A DNA stretch of 64,000 nucleotides from JAICYJ01 sp035695105 (GTDB lineage: Bacteria; Actinomycetota; Thermoleophilia; Gaiellales; JAICJC01), in contig DASSEV010000023.1 in assembly GCA_035695105.1 (NCBI GenBank), positions 1-64,000 of the forward strand, read 5' to 3'. Below, in pieces: positions 59,412 to 64,000 of the stretch. Numbering within the stretch: position 1 is the first letter of the stretch; every line of letters begins with the position of its first letter. Under the pieces are notes generated by a model. It worked only from the letters and a program-made list of their open reading frames with translations, had not been told where the DNA came from and did not search any database. The position numbers were made by a program, and so were the translations under genes.

Positions 59412-60319
59412 CGGTTGCGTGCATGAATGCTTCACCACGGACGGGTAGCCGGCGCCTGTTACAGGCTGTGCTGGCGGTGGGGCTGGTAGTTGGGGTGAGC
59501 GCCTGTGGGGGTGGTGGAGCGGCCGCGCCGTCGCCAGCCTCGACGGTGCACGGGTCCACGGGTGTCGCCCCGCCGGCGAGCAACGGGTCAGACGTACCTG
59601 AGCAGCCGTCGACGACCACCGAGCCTCCACCAGCCAGTTCCGCACCGGCGCCTGGCCGCTACCGGTTGCCCGATTCCCTGCGTGGCGTGGAGTGGACGCG
59701 GCTGCCAACCACGCGTCGACTGGTCGCACTCACATTCGACGCCGGGTCAAACGCGGACGGGCTGCCATCGATCTTGGCGACGCTTCACGGCCAGCACGTC
59801 AGCCGGGCGACGTTCTTCCTGACTGGCGACTGGGTCGATAGCTACCCCGACCTGGCGCGACGCGTGGCTGCACGGTTCTCGGTCGGCAACCACACCATCG
59901 ACCACCCGCACCTACCCGCCCTCAGCAACCGGCAAGTGGTGCACCAGGTGCTCGGTGCGCGTCGAACAATCACCGAGGTCACCAACGTTGATACACGACC
60001 ACTGTTCCGGTTCCCCTACGGCGACAGCAGCCCAGGCGCGCTACGCATCGTGAACGATCAAGGCTACGTCAGCATCCGCTGGACTGTCGACACGCTCGGA
60101 TGGGAAGGCGCGTCCGCCGGGATCACGACGGCATCCATCCTGACGCGCGTTCTCGCTCAACTGCAGCCGGGCGAGATCGTCCTCATGCACGTCGGCTCCT
60201 CTCCCGACCACTCCACCCCAGACGCCAGTGCGCTTCCATCACTGATCGAAGCAATCCGTGCCCATGGCTACGCGTTCACGACCGTCGACCGGTTCACCGG
60301 GCGGCCGGCTGCTATGTAG
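59408..60319 (+). CDS. Polysaccharide deacetylase lipoprotein (NodB domain)
   Basis: A 303-residue exported lipoprotein: signal and lipobox (VGVSACGGG), a Ser/Thr/Pro-rich linker (residues 35-85), then the NodB domain. Motif 1 is LTFDAGSNADG (the second Asp of the usual TFDDG is Ala), motif 2 NHTIDHPHL has the two zinc His, and FRFPYGDSSP is the catalytic arginine block. The ending MHVGSSPDHST is the usual LHxxx region. It removes N- or O-acetyl groups from peptidoglycan or glycans. GTG at 59408 overlaps the stress-protein gene. Confidence 0.85.
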   Translation: MTVACMNASPRTGSRRLLQAVLAVGLVVGVSACGGGGAAAPSPASTVHGSTGVAPPASNGSDVPEQPSTTTEPPPASSAPAPGRYRLPDSLRGVEWTRLPTTRRLVALTFDAGSNADGLPSILATLHGQHVSRATFFLTGDWVDSYPDLARRVAARFSVGNHTIDHPHLPALSNRQVVHQVLGARRTITEVTNVDTRPLFRFPYGDSSPGALRIVNDQGYVSIRWTVDTLGWEGASAGITTASILTRVLAQLQPGEIVLMHVGSSPDHSTPDASALPSLIEAIRAHGYAFTTVDRFTGRPAAM

Positions 60320-60548
60320 TGCCTCCTCGGCGCTAACGCCGGCGGCGCTTACGTACTGTGTGTCTACGGAACCCGCAACGGACTGGTCGCACCGTGACGC
60401 CGTTCAAGGCTGAGCGCAGTTCGACCGAGGGCTTTGCGGATCAGCTCACATCTGTGACAGGCGCGAGATCGGTGGATCTTCGGATGCCCCGTTTGTGTCC
60501 CTTGGTGGATGCTCAAGATCCGACACGCATCGTCGCCCGAACCTGCGG

Positions 60549-61004
60549 ATGGCCACTAGCCCTGAACCACATCCTGTCGACCGGCCACGGGTTGGCGGGC
60601 AGCGCCTCGCTCTGGCGCTCCTGTTGTTTGTCACGCCGGTCGTGTCCGCTCCTCTGGCGCTGATGGCGCCGATCGTGGGTGTCGCCGTCGCTGCGCTTGT
60701 GGCGCCGAAGGTATGGCCGGGCATTACGACAGGGCGCGCCATCCTGGTCGGGATAGTGGCTGTCGTGGCCGGCATTGTTGGCTTGGCCGGAGCCGTGATT
60801 TGGACGTATGGCCTGTGCGTCCCGACCGGCAACATCGCTCTCGTCCCGCCCGCCATCGGGCTGGCAGCATATGCGGGCGTGTACTACGTGTCTCTGCGCC
60901 TCATGAATCCGTGGCTTTGGCCCGTTTCCATCCTGATCGGCGCGGTCACCTGGGGTGCGCTCGGCCTCGCTCTCGAAGCGTCGGGCGTCACGTTCAGCTG
61001 CTAG
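60549..61004 (+). CDS. Hypothetical membrane protein
   Basis: A 151-residue protein with four helices (LALALLLFVTPVVSAPLAL, ILVGIVAVVAGIVGLAGAVI, ALVPPAIGLAAYAGVYYVSL and LWPVSILIGAVTWGALGLAL). No family recognised. The ATG at 60549 lacks a good ribosome site; an ATG at 60495 is in frame. Reading is consistent with a real gene because of the regular hydrophobic pattern. Confidence 0.5.
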   Translation: MATSPEPHPVDRPRVGGQRLALALLLFVTPVVSAPLALMAPIVGVAVAALVAPKVWPGITTGRAILVGIVAVVAGIVGLAGAVIWTYGLCVPTGNIALVPPAIGLAAYAGVYYVSLRLMNPWLWPVSILIGAVTWGALGLALEASGVTFSC

Positions 61005-61231
61005 TAGGAGCCGCGTCGTTGCCGGGGTAGCAGTACCTGTGCCGCGTGGGCACCGCTGAGCTGACCGGCGAACGGCTGAGGCGACACCGGAAACCGGCGC
61101 GATCGGTGGTTTGCGGCTTTTCCGCGGGGGATTGGAGCAACGCACCGATGATTATCGCTACCCGCTCAGCCTACCGTGGCTGAAGAGGCAGCGGAAGAAG
61201 CGAAGCCTGACACGATGAAGGGTGGTGCGCC

Positions 61232-61786
61232 GTGGCGACAGCTCCCGACAATCAGCACCTCGTGGAGCGCCCAGACGAGCCACTCGCGCCTCGCTTCTGC
61301 CCGCAATGTGGTTTCGAGCACGCGGAGGGTGCCGCGTTCTGCGGGAACTGCGGACAGCCACTCACAGTAGCCGGGGTGACCGCGCCACAGGCTGCGCAAC
61401 GCTACGGTGGGTTCTGGATCCGGGTCGCAGCATCCCTGATGGACTGGACGATCTTCAGCCTGTCTTTGGCCGTCATAACCGGCGTCAGCGGCATCACCGG
61501 TACGGATCTCGCCCTGGTTCTTGGGTTGACGATCTGGTGGCTCTACAACGCGCTGATGGAGAGTTCCGCCTACCAGGCTACGCTCGGCAAGAGGGTGCTC
61601 GGTCTGCGGGTTACCGACGATGCGGGCAACCGGATTAGCTTCGGCCGCGCCAGCTGCAGGCTGTTCTCGAAGTTCGCTTCAACCATCATCCTGTACGTCG
61701 GCTTCCTGATGGTCGGCTTTACCGACCGCCATCGTGGCCTGCACGACATGATGGCCGGCACCCTCGTCGAGCGGATTCGCCAGTAG
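61232..61786 (+). CDS. RDD family membrane protein with N-terminal zinc ribbon
   Basis: A 184-residue protein: zinc ribbon (FCPQCGFEHAEGAAFCGNCG, residues 22-41) followed by an RDD domain. The latter is recognised by GGFWIRVAASLMDWTIF, YQATLGKRVLGLRVTD and the ending DRHRGLHDMMAGTLVER. RDD proteins are small membrane proteins of mostly unknown function, some involved in Na+/H+ transport. GTG start at 61232; the stop overlaps the next start. Confidence 0.88.
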   Translation: MATAPDNQHLVERPDEPLAPRFCPQCGFEHAEGAAFCGNCGQPLTVAGVTAPQAAQRYGGFWIRVAASLMDWTIFSLSLAVITGVSGITGTDLALVLGLTIWWLYNALMESSAYQATLGKRVLGLRVTDDAGNRISFGRASCRLFSKFASTIILYVGFLMVGFTDRHRGLHDMMAGTLVERIRQ

Positions 61787-62220
61787 TGGCGATGGCGCTA
61801 ACGACCACCGATATCCGTGGTGCGAGATGCCCAAGCTGCGGCGCGGGTCTCCCAGCCCAGCCAGGTCTCAAGTTCTGCCCGGCGTGTGGATATGCGTTGG
61901 TGCCGGCGAAGCCGCGGCCCGCCATGTTGGGCTTGTGGCTTTCTCTTGTCATCGCCGCAGACGTTGTGGCGATCGTGTACGCGTTGGGCCAGTACACACC
62001 CCCGCCGCCATACGAAGGTGGAACCCCGGAGTCGATCACGGATGCGGGACGTACCGCTGCTCAGGTCGCTATCGCGCTGAGTCTGCTCGGGATGGCGCTG
62101 GCGGTTTGGGGTGCCGCCCGTCCGCGTGCATCAAGACAGGCTTTGTATGGCTTCTGCATCGTGGGAGCGTTCGCATCGTTGGGAGTCGCGATCATTCTCG
62201 ACGGGGCGGGCATGCGCTGA
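61786..62220 (+). CDS. Membrane protein with N-terminal zinc ribbon
   Basis: A 144-residue protein: zinc ribbon RCPSCGAGLPAQPGLKFCPACG (positions 14-35), then helices near residues 49-68, 90-110 and 120-140. No domain beyond that. GTG at 61786 overlaps the RDD stop by one base; ATG at 61792 is an alternative. Coupled to the RDD gene, so the two probably form a complex. Confidence 0.72.
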   Translation: MAMALTTTDIRGARCPSCGAGLPAQPGLKFCPACGYALVPAKPRPAMLGLWLSLVIAADVVAIVYALGQYTPPPPYEGGTPESITDAGRTAAQVAIALSLLGMALAVWGAARPRASRQALYGFCIVGAFASLGVAIILDGAGMR

Positions 62221-62516
62221 CCAGTCGTCCCAGTGACCACGCCGCCTCTACCAGCATCGCGGGTCCCCTAACCCGGCCTCGCGACGCATTTCTCGCGACG
62301 CACACGGTTGCGCGTTGACGCTGATCAGATCCACCACCCGGTACTGACACTGTGCGACGCCGTTCTTTGATCCCGCTTGGGTGCCCGCGCGCGGATCTTC
62401 CACGTTTCGTGCTGTTCTCGGCAGGCCCGGGGCCACTGACACCGCCTGCCAAGAAACGGCGAATGCGGCGGTGGTAGATTCGGTCGCCTGTCGGCGTCGA
62501 GTGAGGAGGAGCGATC

Positions 62517-62822
62517 GTGGCATATGGCATCGTGCACCACTTCCCGGGTGGAACCAAGGAGCAGTACGAGGCGTCGATCGCCGCTGTTCACCCCAACGAC
62601 GGGAAGGATCTCCCGGACGGGCAGATCCTCCATGCCGCCGGCCCGTCTGAGGGCGGATGGACGATCATGGCCGTGCATGAGTCCAAGGAGAGCTGGGAGC
62701 GGTTCCGCGACGAGACGCTGATGCCGCGCATGCAAGCAGGCATCGACGGCGGCTTCACGTCTCCACCACAAGAGACGGCGATCTCGATCGAGAACCTCGA
62801 GCAGGCACAGCTGACCCACTAA
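62517..62822 (+). CDS. Small conserved hypothetical protein (possible dimeric alpha/beta barrel)
   Basis: A 101-residue protein: YGIVHHFPGGTKEQYEASIAAVHP at the start, then GPSEGGWTIMAVHESKESWERFRD, a pattern like small ferredoxin-fold monooxygenase-like proteins. GTG at 62517 with a strong GAGGAGGAG ribosome site. Function unknown; the 296 nt before it hold no supported gene. Confidence 0.6.
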   Translation: MAYGIVHHFPGGTKEQYEASIAAVHPNDGKDLPDGQILHAAGPSEGGWTIMAVHESKESWERFRDETLMPRMQAGIDGGFTSPPQETAISIENLEQAQLTH

Positions 62823-62834
62823 CACTGTGCGGTA

Positions 62835-62884
62835 CCCCGCCCTGTACTGCTATACGTGAAATCTAATAGCGATACAGGGCGGGG
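62835..62884. terminator. Long bidirectional hairpin between convergent genes
   Basis: CCCCGCCCTGTA (62835-62846) pairs exactly with TACAGGGCGGGG (62873-62884). Inside it GCTAT/ATAGC adds a second helix after a 2-nt internal loop, leaving a 12-nt apical loop. It lies 13 nt after the plus-strand gene and 69 nt before the ribonucleotide reductase stop, so it probably stops both. Confidence 0.75.
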
Positions 62885-62952
62885 TTGACACTCAGGCGCC
62901 GTTCGTGCCGCAGCCGGTGTCCTTTACGGTGACATCGAGCTGTCGCCGCACA

Positions 62953-64000
62953 TCAGCCGCAGCCTGAGTTGTCGCCGCAGTCGCGGCACGTGTAGCACGC
63001 GCCGGTTCGCACCTTGCGGCCGCCGCACTTGGCGCACTCGACCGCATCCTCCCAGGCGTTGAACAGTGCGGTCTGGCCGGGTGACGGCGTATGCGCAGCC
63101 TCGATCGACGCCGTGCCGCCCTCGGCCTGCGCGTCGTAGGCTGCCGCCATCTTCTCCCGCACCGCCTGGCTCATGATGCCCAGATCGGCCTGCGAGTCGG
63201 CATCCAGGAAGCGCTTCCCCATCCAGCGGAAGATGTAGTCCGGGATCGACTTCGCCACCCGGATGTCCGGGTCGTTCGTCAGCCCGCTCGGCTCGAACCG
63301 CATGTGCGCGAACTTCGAGACGAACACCTCCAGCGGCACTCCGTACTGCATGCCGACTGACACCGCGATCATGAACGCGTTCATGAGGCCCGCGAGCGTC
63401 GTCCCCTCCTTGGCGATGTCGACGAACACGTCGCCGGGATCGCCCTCGGGGAACAGCCCGACGTGGATGTAGCCCTCGTACTCGCCGACCTTGAACTTGC
63501 GCCCGACCTCGTGCCGGTCGATCGGCATCACGCGCCGCTGCGGCTTCGCGGCGATCAGCTCCGGCGCGTCGCTCTTGGTCGACAGCGGCTGGGCCACCTT
63601 GCAGCCGTCGCGATAGATCGCGATCGCCTTGACGCCCAGCTTCCAGGCGTCCAGGTACAGGCCGGCCACATCGTCGACCGTCACGTCGTTCGGCAGGTTC
63701 ACCGTCTTCGAAATCGCACCCGAGATGAACGGCTGCACCGCGGCCATCATCTTGACGTGCCCCATGTGGTGGATCGCCCGGTCGCCGACCGCGACGTCGA
63801 ACACCGCCAGGTGCTCGCCCTTGAAGCCGGGCGCCCCGACCACGGTGTTGTGCTCGTTCACGAAGGCGACGATCTGGTCGATCTCGTGCGGCGCGTAGCC
63901 GAGCTTCGCCAGCGCCGTCGGCACCGTCTGGTTGACGATCGTGATGTCGCCGCCGCCGACCAGCTTCTTCGACTTGACCAGCGAGAAGTCGGGCTCGACT
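62953..64000 (-). CDS. nrdJ: Class II (B12-dependent) ribonucleotide reductase, C-terminal part
   Basis: The open frame continues off the right edge of the window. The 348 visible residues end with the tail zinc/redox Cys block ECAKCGGRKVRTGACYTCRDCG, and contain MIAVSVGMQYGVPLEVFVSKF, FRFEP-like MRFEPSGLTNDPD and LKLGVKAIAIYRDG-type segments typical of NrdJ. It reduces nucleotides with adenosylcobalamin and needs no oxygen. The N-terminal half is outside the window. Stop at 62953. Confidence 0.9.
   Translation of the reverse strand, partial: VEPDFSLVKSKKLVGGGDITIVNQTVPTALAKLGYAPHEIDQIVAFVNEHNTVVGAPGFKGEHLAVFDVAVGDRAIHHMGHVKMMAAVQPFISGAISKTVNLPNDVTVDDVAGLYLDAWKLGVKAIAIYRDGCKVAQPLSTKSDAPELIAAKPQRRVMPIDRHEVGRKFKVGEYEGYIHVGLFPEGDPGDVFVDIAKEGTTLAGLMNAFMIAVSVGMQYGVPLEVFVSKFAHMRFEPSGLTNDPDIRVAKSIPDYIFRWMGKRFLDADSQADLGIMSQAVREKMAAAYDAQAEGGTASIEAAHTPSPGQTALFNAWEDAVECAKCGGRKVRTGACYTCRDCGDNSGCG

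Overview
The window is high-GC DNA (roughly 70% by eye) with dense, often overlapping genes and many GTG starts. Three things suggest an actinobacterial lineage, plausibly the Thermoleophilia: futalosine-pathway menaquinone synthesis (mqnC), a B12-dependent class II ribonucleotide reductase, and the GTG-rich high-GC style. That placement is inference; there is no rRNA or other decisive marker here. I found no tRNA, rRNA, CRISPR array, insertion sequence or prophage.

Layout. (1) 1-6112: the tail of a probable mqnA, then mqnC, an SRPBCC protein, a methyltransferase, a DedA protein, a DegT/StrS sugar aminotransferase, a DUF354 protein and a LysR regulator. (2) 6144-20429: a cell-surface polysaccharide region. 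It holds a Wzz-like protein, a three-gene heptose-phosphate operon (GHMP kinase, gmhA, gmhB), glycosyltransferases, a priming sugar transferase, a FemAB-like acetyltransferase, a sulfotransferase, a PQQ-type propeller and two O-antigen-ligase-like membrane proteins. An alkyltransferase-like DNA repair protein and a miniature thioredoxin-reductase-like protein sit inside it. (3) 20472-27989: a minus-strand sulfur operon. It runs HIT protein, fumarate-reductase-like flavoprotein, two-subunit class I fumarase, ComA (phosphosulfolactate synthase), CysH, CysC, Sat, a terminator, then a TauE/SafE exporter under its own promoter. (4) 28016-33742: two GNAT acetyltransferases, an NAD-sugar epimerase with a Cys-rich insert, a glycosyltransferase, an Orn/Lys/Arg-type decarboxylase, a PilZ protein and a frameshifted gene remnant. 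(5) 33775-43562: a secreted NHL propeller, a DUF1684 protein, a complete dipeptide/oligopeptide ABC transporter (A-C-B-D-F order) and a secreted BNR protein. (6) 43575-49468: a cytidylate-kinase-like protein, divergent STAS and anti-sigma-type ATPase genes, a secreted phosphoesterase, a Gfa-type protein, small membrane proteins and an OmpR-type two-component system. (7) 49600-52924: a redox operon with two small exported or membrane peptides, ApbE, a ferric-reductase-like heme membrane protein, a small ferredoxin and a ferredoxin reductase. (8) 52943-55883: glutamate decarboxylase overlapping a class II glutamine amidotransferase, with a membrane protein. (9) 56023-62822: PAP2 phosphatase, SRPBCC protein, four zinc-ribbon membrane proteins, universal stress protein, polysaccharide deacetylase and small hypotheticals. 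(10) 62953-64000: the C-terminal part of a class II ribonucleotide reductase, running off the end.

The strongest candidate for something new is region 3. The operon activates sulfate (Sat, CysC) and reduces it to sulfite (CysH), but contains no sulfite reductase. Instead it encodes ComA, whose family joins sulfite to phosphoenolpyruvate, and an anion exporter follows. This points to a possible sulfate-to-sulfonate route alongside, or instead of, ordinary cysteine assimilation. Other leads are the ApbE operon with no visible flavin acceptor, the translationally coupled glutamine amidotransferase and glutamate decarboxylase, and the cluster of zinc-ribbon membrane proteins.
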